From positions 224,825 through 288,824 of the forward strand of contig JAJZVA010000002.1 of the NCBI GenBank assembly GCA_021845905.1: 64,000 nt of DNA. The letters run 5' to 3'. The translations under genes were made by a program, and so were the position numbers. Positions 46,562 through 55,378 of this stretch are shown one piece after another. The notes beneath the pieces are model-generated. The model was not told the origin of the DNA, did not search any database, and worked only from the letters and a program-made list of their open reading frames with translations. Position 1 is the first letter of the stretch. The number at the start of each line of letters is the position of its first letter. The DNA is from Pseudomonadota bacterium. GTDB lineage: Bacteria; Pseudomonadota; Alphaproteobacteria; Micavibrionales; UBA2020.

Positions 46562-46608
46562 CCATATTTTTAATCGTCCTTGACCGTATAAGGGAAGAGT
46601 TCTTCCTC

Positions 46609-47301
46609 TCATTTTGTACGGAAGATTGTCTCCCTCTCGGTGACGATTACATCCATCGGAATGTCGTGCGGCTGCGGATGTATTGTGTGCAAGGTAGCCT
46701 GCGAATATCCAATGCCAATAACGCGCGGTTGGTTGGTGAGGAAAGCAAGCGTGCGATCATAGTAACCTTCGCCATAACCGAGACGATAGCATTTCTGGTC
46801 AAAGCCGATCATGGGAACGACGAGAACGTCAGGTATAACCTGCTCGCCGCGCACGGGGATCGGGATGCCAGCAGCACCTTTTTCGAGTGGAGAATCAGGT
46901 TGCCATGCTCGGAATATCAACGGTGCGTTACGTTCGATGACGACAGGTAGAGCGCATACAGCACCACGAGCGCTGATGCGTTCCATCCAGAGGCGCAGAT
47001 CCGGCTCGCCGCGAATAGGCCAGAAGACGCCAACCGGCCGTCCTGCCACTTCATCTAATATCGCATCAAGTCTTGCCGCGATTTCCGATGCCATAAGCAT
47101 TCTGTCATGGGAGCTGATTTTCATGCGCTCGGCGACAAGGCGCGTACGCTCGGCCTTTCGCCAGCGTGGTACATCAATATAGGTTTGCCCCTCCGGGTTC
47201 GGCGCGAAACCTAAAGTTTCTGCGTCAAGCTCATGCATCAGGCAGGGGGATGAGGAAAAATGTCCGGCGTCTATGTCTGGAATCCTGCGTTTATCGCTCA
47301 T
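46609..47301 (-). CDS. 5-formyltetrahydrofolate cyclo-ligase family protein
   Basis: About 230 residues from the ATG at 47301 (MSDKRRIPD), which has GGAG 8 bases upstream; a TTG 18 bases earlier is less likely. An N-terminal extension of ~50 residues precedes the 5-FCL fold. The signature segment is VVPMIGFDQKCYRLGYGEGYYDR, where the glycine-rich end binds ATP, with PVGVFWPIRGEPDLR upstream. These enzymes convert 5-formyl-THF to methenyl-THF. The long N-terminus and position on an island suggest a divergent role. It overlaps the end of the ClC gene by 11 bases, so both are made from one transcript. Confidence 0.8.
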   Translation of the reverse strand: MSDKRRIPDIDAGHFSSSPCLMHELDAETLGFAPNPEGQTYIDVPRWRKAERTRLVAERMKISSHDRMLMASEIAARLDAILDEVAGRPVGVFWPIRGEPDLRLWMERISARGAVCALPVVIERNAPLIFRAWQPDSPLEKGAAGIPIPVRGEQVIPDVLVVPMIGFDQKCYRLGYGEGYYDRTLAFLTNQPRVIGIGYSQATLHTIHPQPHDIPMDVIVTERETIFRTK

Positions 47302-49186
47302 TATAAATCTCTCCGTCAAGTCCGCTCTGCGCGGCGAATTCCGTTACTATAACGCTCGAGGATCTGGATGTGCCATCGTTTTGGGCTGCAGACGGGATGC
47401 TATTCTTCCCGTTCCTGAAAAAACGCTCGCGCTTTCTTTCCGTGGTGAAAGTACGATGGTGGGCATGCAATAGGTCGGCGCGCGAGATGATGCCGACCAA
47501 ATGTCCGTCGTGATCAACGATTGGAATCCGCGAAACGTTTTTCTCCAGCATTCGGAGGGCTATGGCGTCAGCCATTTCTTCCGGATGCGCGAGTACCAAA
47601 TCACGTCCGTCAACCATATCTATGAGTCTTTTTTGGCGCGCTGTTTCGTCGCCGATCCAAACAAGGATATCGGATCGCGTGACCATTCCGCAAACATGGC
47701 CCTCCGCATCGACGACCGGAAAGGCTCTGTAGCCTTCCTTATGAGAGGCAAAGCGCTGGATTACTTCCCCGACAAACACGTCGGGCGAGAGCGTAACGAC
47801 CTTTTTCGCCATAATTTCACGAATGCGTGTGACCGTAAGGGGGTCAATGCTATACTCGCGGTTCAGATGATGTCCCCGTCTGGCGATCTTTTCAGTCAGA
47901 ATTGACCGTTTCATCAGAAGAACGGATACGGCCATGCTCGACATGCAGGCAGCGAATACCGGCAAAAGGATGATATGATTTCCCGTCAGTTCAACGGCAA
48001 ACAGTGTCGCGGTGAGCGGCGCTCCCAGCGCACCGCCCAGAGTCGCTGCCATCGCCAGCACCGCCCAGAAGCCAGGTGCGGCATGCGGCATGGCCGGTGA
48101 AAGAATTGCGCCGATGCCGCCGCCGACGATAAGCAGTGGGGCCAATACGCCCCCGGATGTTCCGGATCCGAGCGCGACAGACCATATTATTCCCTTCGCG
48201 AGAACCAGCCTTGCCGCCGCGACGCCGGTTAATGCGCCGAGCATTAATTTGCCGATTGCAGGATAACCTACGCCAAGCGCCGCAGGGTCAATCAAACCGC
48301 CAATGCCGACGACGATTGCTCCGAGTGCAGGCCACCACATCCAGTGGACGGGCAGGCGTCCGAAAACATCTTCTACCCCGTAGACCATAAATGTGAGCAG
48401 ACATGCGGCCAGTCCGGCAATCAATCCGATGCCGATCCAGCCCGCCGCATGAATCGCATCAACCGTCGCGCTGCCCAAAAATGGGAACAATGGAACCGGC
48501 GTCATGCACCAGCCGCGTCCAACTGCGGCCGTGATGCAGGCAACAGCCACCGGCAGAACGCTGCGCGGTTTCAATTCGAACAGCAGAACTTCGATTGCCA
48601 GCAGCATTGCCGCTATCGGCGTTCCGAATATGGCCGTCATGCCCGCGCAGGCACCAGCGACGAGTATTGTCTTGCGTTCAGCATCAGTCAGTGAAAAACA
48701 TTGCCCGAGAAGCGATGCGGCAGCGCCGCCTGTCATGATAATAGGTCCCTCAGCGCCGAACGGGCCGCCGGTTCCAATCGAGATCGCCGAGGATATAGGT
48801 TTAAGGATAGCTACCTTCAGATCAAGCCGCGCACCGCCCAGCATAATCGATTCAATCGCCTCGGGGATGCCATGCCCGCGGATTTTTTCCGAACCGAAAC
48901 GTGCCATCAGGCCGATGACGATAGCACCGGCGATCGGCACAAATATCGTCCAGAGCGCCGGGTGGCCGCCATGCAATGCGCCGCCTGGCGTGAGCATGCG
49001 GGTAGACCAGACCCCATAGTAAGCGAGATCGTTTATCAGTCCGATCATGCGCAGAAGGACCCAGCCTGATATCACGCCGAATATGCCTGCACAGATACCC
49101 AGGCCGAGCATCGGGAACAGTCGGCGATCTGTGGTGAAGTCACCTAGACGGGCGGAGTCCGGTTTCTGAATGGGAGTGTGAGGCAT
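47291..49186 (-). CDS. ClC-family chloride channel/antiporter with C-terminal CBS pair
   Basis: 631 residues. About ten membrane helices with the ClC signatures GHGIPEA (104-110), GAEGP (144-148, gating Glu146), and the C-terminal region GTSGGVLAPLLIVGG. The first signature is often GSGIP and the second GREGP, so both vary slightly. Two CBS domains (about 460-600; MAKKVVTLSPDV, VDGRDLVLAHPEEMADA) can bind adenine nucleotides and regulate transport. Such proteins carry Cl- or F- and may be H+-coupled. It is transcribed ahead of the cyclo-ligase-like gene. Confidence 0.9.
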   Translation of the reverse strand: MPHTPIQKPDSARLGDFTTDRRLFPMLGLGICAGIFGVISGWVLLRMIGLINDLAYYGVWSTRMLTPGGALHGGHPALWTIFVPIAGAIVIGLMARFGSEKIRGHGIPEAIESIMLGGARLDLKVAILKPISSAISIGTGGPFGAEGPIIMTGGAAASLLGQCFSLTDAERKTILVAGACAGMTAIFGTPIAAMLLAIEVLLFELKPRSVLPVAVACITAAVGRGWCMTPVPLFPFLGSATVDAIHAAGWIGIGLIAGLAACLLTFMVYGVEDVFGRLPVHWMWWPALGAIVVGIGGLIDPAALGVGYPAIGKLMLGALTGVAAARLVLAKGIIWSVALGSGTSGGVLAPLLIVGGGIGAILSPAMPHAAPGFWAVLAMAATLGGALGAPLTATLFAVELTGNHIILLPVFAACMSSMAVSVLLMKRSILTEKIARRGHHLNREYSIDPLTVTRIREIMAKKVVTLSPDVFVGEVIQRFASHKEGYRAFPVVDAEGHVCGMVTRSDILVWIGDETARQKRLIDMVDGRDLVLAHPEEMADAIALRMLEKNVSRIPIVDHDGHLVGIISRADLLHAHHRTFTTERKRERFFRNGKNSIPSAAQNDGTSRSSSVIVTEFAAQSGLDGEIYNER

Positions 49187-49335
49187 GCATCAATGTTCCG
49201 ATTTGGTGAAAGTAAAATAATATCGTAATACGATATAAAATGGCACCTTCATTTTGTAAATACTGCATTAAGAATGCCCTCGACAATATTACGGATAATA
49301 TTCTCGGGATTCGTTCTGACTACGGCTATTTGGAC

Positions 49336-50136
49336 TTATCCCCTGATACGCTTGTAATCTTTCAGCCGCGCAAGAACGCGCCGTAGCTCAGGCTCTATAT
49401 GCTCAAGTTCGTCCAGATGGGTTTGGGACAGAGTGGCTAGACGTTTTTCGCCAAGCGCAGTTAGCTTGAGAAAAACGCGGCGCTTATCTTCAGGATCGGT
49501 GGTTTTAGCCACGAGATTTGCGGCAATGAGCCGATTGACCAGTTCGACCGTACTGTTATGTCGCAGAATCAAAAATGCTGCCAGATCGGAGATGCTTGAC
49601 ATCGATCCTGATTGCATGCCGCGGATGCCGAGTAGCGCTTGATGCTGGCGGGGAGTCAGGCCGCTGCGGCGCGCGGCTGTCTTGCTGAAAGTCAGAAAAC
49701 GGCGTAAGGCGAAACGGAACGATGCGAGCATCTCATAGTCTTGATCAGTCAGCACCGGGGCGTATTTTCGTCTTTTAGACGCCGACGGGGCTGATAATGA
49801 TGCAAAAAAATCTTTTAAAACAAGCGCGTGCGTATGCTCCCCGTCCTTCGCACCGTAGAGAAGAATCAAAGCCTTCTTGTCTGCACGCTGCAGAAGTTTA
49901 TGCGCTTCATCTTTCTTTTTCTCAAGCTCCTTTAGATACTTCTTGCGAAATTCCGGCCATTTTACGGGATCATGGCCGTACCAGACGCGCAGTTTGGGGC
50001 TGGGAGAAAGTTCCTTGCACCATTCATCCAGCGCGGCCTTGTCGCGCGTGACGCCGCGTGGCCAGAGACGGTCGACAAGGGCACGGTAACCTTTGCGTCG
50101 GGGCTGATCGTAAATGCGTTGTAAAATAACTTTCAT
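49336..50136 (-). CDS. DUF488-MarR fusion protein
   Basis: 266 residues. Residues 1-112 are a DUF488 (YeaO-like) domain: DRLWPRGVTRDKAALDEW and LRVWYGHDPVKWPEFR are characteristic. Residues about 125-266 are a MarR-type winged-helix regulator (LTPRQHQALLGIRG, ISDLAAFLILRHNSTVELVNRL, DPEDKRRVFLKLTALG). DUF488 proteins are usually separate single-domain proteins of unknown function; the fused one should be a DNA-binding sensor. The ATG overlaps the nsrR stop by 4 bases, and nsrR has an NsrR-type site upstream, so it belongs to the nitric-oxide regulon. Confidence 0.85.
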   Translation of the reverse strand: MKVILQRIYDQPRRKGYRALVDRLWPRGVTRDKAALDEWCKELSPSPKLRVWYGHDPVKWPEFRKKYLKELEKKKDEAHKLLQRADKKALILLYGAKDGEHTHALVLKDFFASLSAPSASKRRKYAPVLTDQDYEMLASFRFALRRFLTFSKTAARRSGLTPRQHQALLGIRGMQSGSMSSISDLAAFLILRHNSTVELVNRLIAANLVAKTTDPEDKRRVFLKLTALGEKRLATLSQTHLDELEHIEPELRRVLARLKDYKRIRG

Positions 50137-50600
50137 GCCTTCCGCTTCTTTTTATCTTTTCTTTTAGGTTGTGCATCGGGGAAAAGCGCTGTCAGAGCGC
50201 GCGGACGGGCGCATAAATCTTTGAGCGTGTAGGAATCCAGCACGCCGAGGAATGCCTGCAGGGCTTCGTTCAGAACTCCCTTAAGCCGGCACGCGGGGGA
50301 AATGATGCACAGCGACTTGTCGCCGAAACATTCCACGATCTTGAACTCTTCTTCCATGCGCCGTACAACGGCGCCGATGACGATATTCTCCGGAGCCATA
50401 GCCAGCCGTAATCCTCCCGACCGGCCGCGCAGCGCCTCTATGAAAGACTCGTTGGTTAATTGCTGAACCACCTTCATGAGATGGAATCTGGATATGCCGT
50501 AAGATTCGGCGATCTCGCGTACGGTGACCGGTCTGTCCTTGTTAAGTGCCAGATATATAAGGACTCTCAAGCTATAATCCGTGTATGCCGTAAGCCGCAT
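50133..50600 (-). CDS. nsrR: NsrR, nitric-oxide-sensing Rrf2-family repressor
   Basis: 155 residues. The Rrf2 winged helix (TVREIAESYGISRFHLMKVV) is followed by the three iron-sulfur-ligand cysteines C91, C98 and C104 (ECFGDKSLCIISPAC), with spacing close to E. coli NsrR (91, 96, 102). The cluster loses DNA affinity when nitrosylated. The basic C-terminus (PKRKDKKKRKA) is an extra. Upstream lie two NsrR-like operators (50618-50640 and 50700-50722), one close to its own start, so autoregulation is expected. It overlaps the DUF488-MarR gene by 4 bases. Confidence 0.92.
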   Translation of the reverse strand: MRLTAYTDYSLRVLIYLALNKDRPVTVREIAESYGISRFHLMKVVQQLTNESFIEALRGRSGGLRLAMAPENIVIGAVVRRMEEEFKIVECFGDKSLCIISPACRLKGVLNEALQAFLGVLDSYTLKDLCARPRALTALFPDAQPKRKDKKKRKA

Positions 50601-50617
50601 TTTCTCCTCATCTTGTA

Positions 50618-50640
50618 AAGATGTATTAAAATTACTTCTT
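50618..50640. promoter_or_regulatory. NsrR-type operator 1 (near the nsrR start)
   Basis: 23-bp imperfect palindrome AAGATGTATTA followed by AAATTACTTCTT. It matches the general NsrR pattern AAGATGyATTT-n-AAATrCATCTT at the outer ends and centre. It lies 18 bp upstream of the nsrR start, suited to autoregulation. Confidence 0.7.
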
Positions 50641-50699
50641 TTCTATAGTATTTGTCCAGCCCCGCGAGAATCCTCTTTACAAAAGCCCTTACCGGATTA

Positions 50700-50722
50700 A
50701 AGATGTATTTAAAATACCACTT
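50700..50722. promoter_or_regulatory. NsrR-type operator 2 (in front of ric)
   Basis: 23 bp, AAGATGTATTT, A, AAATACCACTT, near-perfect to the NsrR consensus with mismatches in one half. It overlaps a candidate -10 region and sits 18 bp before the ric ATG, with a possible -35 TTTACA at about 50676. The first step in NO-dependent derepression would occur here. Confidence 0.8.
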
Positions 50723-50740
50723 TTAATCAGGAGACGAATC

Positions 50741-51415
50741 ATGACGCAGGCAATCAAGAAATTCGACGAAATGACACTGGGCGAAATCGCGGCGAACATT
50801 CCGGGGGCGACGGCTGTTTTTCGCCGTCATAATCTGGATTTCTGCTGTGCGGGACATCAGCCGTTCACGCAAGCTGTCGATGACAAGAAGTTGGATAAAA
50901 ACGCCCTTGTCGAGGAACTATCCGCGTTGCCTGCTACGGCAGCGGATACAGATGGATTTCCTGCAGCCACGACGGATACACCAACGCTCGTGAATTACAT
51001 CATTTCGCGCTTTCATGAAGAACACCGCGACCAGTTCCCCGAGTTGATACAATTGGCAGGCAAGGTCGAGAAAGTCCATGCCGATAACCCGCTTTGCCCG
51101 AAGGGGCTGGAGGCGCATCTTCGCGCCATGTTTTCGGAGCTGTTCTCGCACATGGAAAAAGAAGAGAATGTCCTTTTTCCAATGCTAGCAAAGGGCGTGC
51201 CCTGCGAGCAGCTCGGCGGCCCCATCGCAATGATGGAAAGCGAGCATGAAGACCATGGACGCGCGCTTTTAGCAATTCGGGAATTGACGCATAATGGCAA
51301 GTTTCCACAGGAGGCCTGCAACAGTTGGCAGGCATTGTATCGCGGTCTCGCCCAATTGGAAGAGGATTTGGTAAAGCACATCCATTTGGAGAATAATATT
51401 CTATTCGTTCGCTGA
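50741..51415 (+). CDS. ric: Ric/YtfE, iron-sulfur cluster repair di-iron protein
   Basis: 224 residues. The N-terminal ScdA-type domain carries the double Cys in FRRHNLDFCCAGH (C35, C36, H39). The hemerythrin-like di-iron domain follows, with HEEH, EAHLRAMFSELFSHMEKEE, MESEHEDHGR and VKHIHLENN supplying His and Glu ligands. The family repairs or releases iron-sulfur clusters after NO or oxidative damage in the cytoplasm. AGGAGA precedes the ATG. It is the first gene of a rightward ric-nnrS-DUF59 operon, divergent from nsrR, and behind an NsrR operator. Confidence 0.93.
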   Translation: MTQAIKKFDEMTLGEIAANIPGATAVFRRHNLDFCCAGHQPFTQAVDDKKLDKNALVEELSALPATAADTDGFPAATTDTPTLVNYIISRFHEEHRDQFPELIQLAGKVEKVHADNPLCPKGLEAHLRAMFSELFSHMEKEENVLFPMLAKGVPCEQLGGPIAMMESEHEDHGRALLAIRELTHNGKFPQEACNSWQALYRGLAQLEEDLVKHIHLENNILFVR

Positions 51416-51430
51416 CCTTGGGAGATACTT

Positions 51431-52609
51431 GTGAAAAGCCTACTGGATGCACCTTTCTGGGATCGCGGGTTCAGACCGTTTTTTCTGTTCGGCGCTGCTT
51501 ATGCGGTATTTATGATTATCGCATGGGTCGGAGTTTTCGGCGGCTTTTTTCGCATACCGGTGGCGTGGAACGATCCGACAATGTGGCATGCGCACGAGAT
51601 GATATTCGGGTTTACGCTGACCATCATCGCGGGCTTTCTGCTGACGGCAGTTTCCAACTGGACGGGCGGCGCACCGACCCGCCGTGGTTATTTGATATTG
51701 CTGTGCGGCGTCTGGCTTGCGGGCCGTCTGTCCTTTTGGTGGGCTTATGCGCCACAGCCTGTGCTTTCGTTCATTGATTTGGCTTTCATTCCACTACTGG
51801 GCATATTTCTTGCCATTCCGCTGATCCGCGCAAAAAATCACCATAACCTTTCTTTTATCGGCGTGCTTGCCTTGCTGTTTCTTTGCGATCTGGATATGCA
51901 CCTAATCGCGCTGGGCATTGTCAAAGGCGATCCACGAATAACGGCTTATGCCGCCGTGTTGGTTGTATTAATGATCGTTTCGATCGTCTCCAGCCGGATC
52001 ATCCCGTCTTTCACTGTGGCGAGCTTGCGCCAGCGCGGGTTGACGCTTTTCCAGACTGACCAGACAAAAACCGACATAGCTGCGATGCTGCTGTTGTTCG
52101 CGCTCGCCGTGGCCGTGTTCTTCACCGGCTTAAAGTCTATTCCAACAGCATTTTGCGCATTAACGGCGGGATTGATCCATCTTTGGCGCATGCGCCATTG
52201 GCACAGTTTCAAAACCGGCGGAGAGCCGATGCTGTGGATTCTGCATGCGGGACATTTCTGGCTGGCGGCAGGACTATTGACGTTAGGCTTGCACGCATTG
52301 GGATTTGCGACGTTCGCCTCACTGGCGTTACATATGCTGACAGTCGGATGTATCGGTAGTCTGACACTGGGCATGATGGCACGCGTGTCGCTCGGCCATA
52401 CCGGACGTCTTATCAAAGCTCATGCCGCCATGATTGTAGCATTTTTAATGATGCAATGGGCCACTGTTCTCAGGTGTCTGGCGATTATAGTGGGAAGCAA
52501 CCACTACCTTTCCTGGATCATGGCAACGGGCATATTCTGGGTTGCTGCGTATTCTCTCTATCTCGTGATTTATATGCCAATCTTGTTGGGGCCAAGGGCG
52601 GATAGATGA
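51431..52609 (+). CDS. nnrS: NnrS family membrane protein
   Basis: 392 residues, GTG start, 15 bp after ric with GGGAG in front. About twelve hydrophobic segments. The conserved HAHEMIFGF (TM2) and His residues in HLWRMRHWH and HAGHFWLAAGL fit NnrS, a haem- and copper-containing inner-membrane protein whose exact reaction is not settled and which lowers NO stress. It is in an operon with ric and the DUF59 gene; the grouping with NsrR is common in proteobacteria. Confidence 0.9.
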   Translation: MKSLLDAPFWDRGFRPFFLFGAAYAVFMIIAWVGVFGGFFRIPVAWNDPTMWHAHEMIFGFTLTIIAGFLLTAVSNWTGGAPTRRGYLILLCGVWLAGRLSFWWAYAPQPVLSFIDLAFIPLLGIFLAIPLIRAKNHHNLSFIGVLALLFLCDLDMHLIALGIVKGDPRITAYAAVLVVLMIVSIVSSRIIPSFTVASLRQRGLTLFQTDQTKTDIAAMLLLFALAVAVFFTGLKSIPTAFCALTAGLIHLWRMRHWHSFKTGGEPMLWILHAGHFWLAAGLLTLGLHALGFATFASLALHMLTVGCIGSLTLGMMARVSLGHTGRLIKAHAAMIVAFLMMQWATVLRCLAIIVGSNHYLSWIMATGIFWVAAYSLYLVIYMPILLGPRADR

Positions 52610-52635
52610 TTTAACAGTTAAAGAAGTGAAACGTT

Positions 52636-53013
52636 ATGTTGCGCAACGTTTATAGCGATGAAGATATGGAGGGGTTCCAACAACCGCCCTATACCGAAGC
52701 GAGTAAGGATCATAAGCTCTGGCCGCTTGTGCAATCGGCATTGTGCAGGGTGTATGATCCGGAGATTCCCGTCAATATTTATGAGCTGGGGCTAATTTAT
52801 AAAGTCGATATCGATGATAAAAATGTCGTACATGTCAAAATGACGCTGACCTCACCTGGATGTCCCGTTGCGGGCGAGATGCCGGAGATAATTGCAGATG
52901 AGATAAAAGGGATCGAGAATATCGGCAAAGTGATAGTCGAGGTCGTTTGGGACCCGCCATGGGACCCGTCGAAAATATCCGAGACGGCAAAACTGCAATT
53001 GGGTATGTTTTGA
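52636..53013 (+). CDS. DUF59/MIP18-family protein (SufT/PaaD-like)
   Basis: 125 residues. The DUF59 pattern is clear: YDPEIPVNIYELGLIYKVDI, followed by MTLTSPGCPVAGEMP, with Cys in the SPGCP motif. Members assist iron-sulfur cluster maturation or transfer. It follows nnrS by 26 bp in the NO operon, so it may help rebuild clusters damaged by NO, together with Ric. The N-terminal 25 residues are not part of the domain. Translational start is ATG, with AAAGAAG upstream (weak). Confidence 0.85.
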   Translation: MLRNVYSDEDMEGFQQPPYTEASKDHKLWPLVQSALCRVYDPEIPVNIYELGLIYKVDIDDKNVVHVKMTLTSPGCPVAGEMPEIIADEIKGIENIGKVIVEVVWDPPWDPSKISETAKLQLGMF

Positions 53014-53140
53014 ATTCGAAAAAAGGAGGGAGAAAAACGGAACATCAAGTGCTGACTGCGAATATTTTAGTAGCGCGGATTTGCGTAATTTGCAAGAAAA
53101 GTTCTGGAAGAATATGGCATAAAACTACAACGACTCCGGT

Positions 53141-53614
53141 TTAGGCGAAGTGATCAGGAAGTCTGTAGCTGGTATTGCGTCCGCCCCCTTCGTTTTGCAG
53201 AAATACCCCGCGCGACACCAAGTCCTGAATATCGCGCAAAGCCGTGTCGTTCGAGCACTTTGCCATCTTGGCGTATTTTGATGTGTTTATAAAACCAACG
53301 AATCCGTCTTCAAGCATACGGTTGATAACGTTGCGCTGGCGGTCATTGACGGGCGATTGATTAATCTTCTTCCAAAGCTCTGCCTTGAACAGAACCTTGC
53401 TCAATGTTGTTTCCGCATTGGCGATGGCGCGTCCAAGGCAATCCAAAAACCATGAAAGCCAGTCGGTAGTGTCGATATCGCTTCTTTGCTGACGTTCTAA
53501 AAAATCGTAATAGTCTTTGCGTTCGCGCTCGATCTGTGCAGAGAGGCTGTAGAAACGATCAGTCGTGTTAAGAGATACAGAAGTCCTCGATTTCCGGGTT
53601 TTTAACCCCGAAGC
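53141..53614 (-). pseudogene. C-terminal fragment of a Fic-family protein
   Basis: An open frame without a start before about 53446 continues back to 53614 with TDRFYSLSAQIERERKDYY and then WLSWFLDCLGRAIANAETT, the part that follows the Fic catalytic motif in DUF4172-Fic proteins. The end (YAKMAKCSNDTALRDIQDLV, GGRNTSYRLPDHFA) is a winged helix. The catalytic HPFxDGNGR segment and the whole N-terminus are missing, so it should be inactive as an AMP transferase. A hairpin (53618-53649) and the integrase gene lie where the rest should be. Confidence 0.8.
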
Positions 53615-53617
53615 ACA

Positions 53618-53652
53618 GAGGCTCCCGCATCACATTGCGAGAGCCTCTTTCT
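53618..53652 (+). terminator. Hairpin with T-run between the Fic fragment and the integrase
   Basis: AGAGGCTC (53618-53625) pairs with GAGCCTCT (53642-53649), with an inner CGCA/TGCG stem, then TTTCTG. It is a good rightward terminator, placed to stop transcription entering from the NO operon. Confidence 0.65.
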
Positions 53653-53747
53653 GTACTTTTGCGGCCTTTGCCGCTTGAAGTTACTCCGCCTTCGCGGATG
53701 TTTAGGTGAAGTGGCGGTGGGTCTTCACCCTCCGCGTAATTGAAGGT

Positions 53748-55031
53748 TCAGTCGCTTGGGTCGCCCTTCGGCTTCCGGCGCTTCTGGCTTTTGACGCGGC
53801 TCTCGCCTGTTTTCTCCACGTTGATGGCAGATGCATCAAGCGTGTTTTTCAGGTGGGCGGCGTAGTGCTTTTCGATCATCTCTACAGATGTTCGGCAGTT
53901 TTTGGCGACTTGGTAAATGTCTGCCCCTTCGAGCAGACGCATGCAGATATAGGTATGGCGAAGGCTATAGGACGTCCGCGCCTTGCCGTCGCGGTCGCGT
54001 TTTAGGTTTGCTTGCTTCAAGACTGTATCGAACATGGTTGAATGATTGCTGGGGAACAGAAAGTCAGTCGGCTGGGGATAGCTTGGCTCGGTCTGTCCTG
54101 CGGCCAGCGGTTTCATCCGTTTTAGGAGGCGGCGATAGGGTAGCACGGCTCCGGTGGTGCTTTTGCAAAAGCCGATGCCGCGCTTGCCGCGAACCTCAAT
54201 AACGAGGATTTCCTGATCTGTTGCTTTATCTTTGACGATTTCTACGTCCCGGTGTTGAAGGTTGTTGGCTTCATCTGGGCGCAGGCCCGTGTTGCCCATG
54301 AACAGCACGTAATCATGAAGCTGTTCGGCGCTCCACCTGTCCTGCTCCCGTGCGTTTTTAGCGTTTTCACGAGTGGCTTCATAAAGTGTTTTGTATTCGG
54401 CAGGGCTGAACCACGGCCTGTGCGATACCTTGCCATTGCCCCGGAAGGGCGCGGACAGGTTCGGCACGAAGGCAATCCAGCCGTGCCGCTCGGCGGTTTT
54501 TAGCACCTGCCGCAGGGTCACGATTTCGTTGTGGAGGGTTTTAGGAGCCGGAACACCGCCCTTTTTATGGGGGCGGTTGTCTCCGGCATTGGGGTTTTTA
54601 TCTTCCTTGGGCGTCATACGCTGGACGCGGTATTCTTGAACCTTTGAAACGGTAATTTTGGAGATCGGCATATCTCCGAAGAACGGCAATAAATGGACGC
54701 GGAGGCGGATGTCATGCCCCTGCACCCAGCGCTGGCTACGCTGGCCTTCGGTCATGACGCCATATTCTTTCATGAACTGGTCTGCGACCTCTTGGAAGGT
54801 GATTTCCTTCTTTTGGGGAAGCTGGCCTATGGTGTTGAGGCCCAGCAGATGGAAATACCAGTCCTCCGCTGCCTTGATGGCGTGGCGGAGTTGGGTTTCC
54901 TGTGTTGAGTTTCTATAACTGCGGCCTTTGAGATAGGTGGCGGCTTGCCAAAGCTGGCTATCTGAGCGGCGGTAAAGGTAGGCTTTTCCACCAAGGACAA
55001 GATGCTTTTCGGACTGTGTATGATTCTCCAT
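53748..55031 (-). CDS. int: Tyrosine-type site-specific integrase
   Basis: About 428 residues from ATG 55031 (MENHTQSEKH), which has GAGG 6 bases upstream; a longer frame to 55079 has no such site. N-terminal arm-binding part, a core-binding SAM-like domain (FQEVADQFMKEYGVMTEGQR, IRLRVHLLPFFGDMPISK) and a C-terminal catalytic domain: first Arg in GNTGLRPDEANNLQHRD, SLRHTYICMRL, and the nucleophile in MIEKHYAAHL. It begins next to the attachment repeat at 55126-55327, as expected for a tRNA-integrating element. It is highly similar to the pseudogene at 40639-41151 and complete, so it could mobilise the 13.9-kb unit between repeats. Confidence 0.94.
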   Translation of the reverse strand: MENHTQSEKHLVLGGKAYLYRRSDSQLWQAATYLKGRSYRNSTQETQLRHAIKAAEDWYFHLLGLNTIGQLPQKKEITFQEVADQFMKEYGVMTEGQRSQRWVQGHDIRLRVHLLPFFGDMPISKITVSKVQEYRVQRMTPKEDKNPNAGDNRPHKKGGVPAPKTLHNEIVTLRQVLKTAERHGWIAFVPNLSAPFRGNGKVSHRPWFSPAEYKTLYEATRENAKNAREQDRWSAEQLHDYVLFMGNTGLRPDEANNLQHRDVEIVKDKATDQEILVIEVRGKRGIGFCKSTTGAVLPYRRLLKRMKPLAAGQTEPSYPQPTDFLFPSNHSTMFDTVLKQANLKRDRDGKARTSYSLRHTYICMRLLEGADIYQVAKNCRTSVEMIEKHYAAHLKNTLDASAINVEKTGESRVKSQKRRKPKGDPSD

Positions 55032-55125
55032 TTTAACCTCTTCTGAACACGGTGACCGTGCAAGTACCGTGCAATACAATTATGTCAGAAGATAGTTAAC
55101 GAAGTCTTAGCTAAGCCCTTGATAT

Positions 55126-55327
<202 letters not shown>

Positions 55328-55378
55328 CTAGCGCAGAGAATCAATTTCACTTCTGCGATTTACAAAGGAAAAGCCTCC

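Noticed and set aside
53014..53144. A small gene after the DUF59 gene (AAGGAGG at about 53025)
   Set aside because: The strong ribosome-binding-like sequence has no start codon at a workable distance; the first GTG is 18 bases away. Possibly a remnant.
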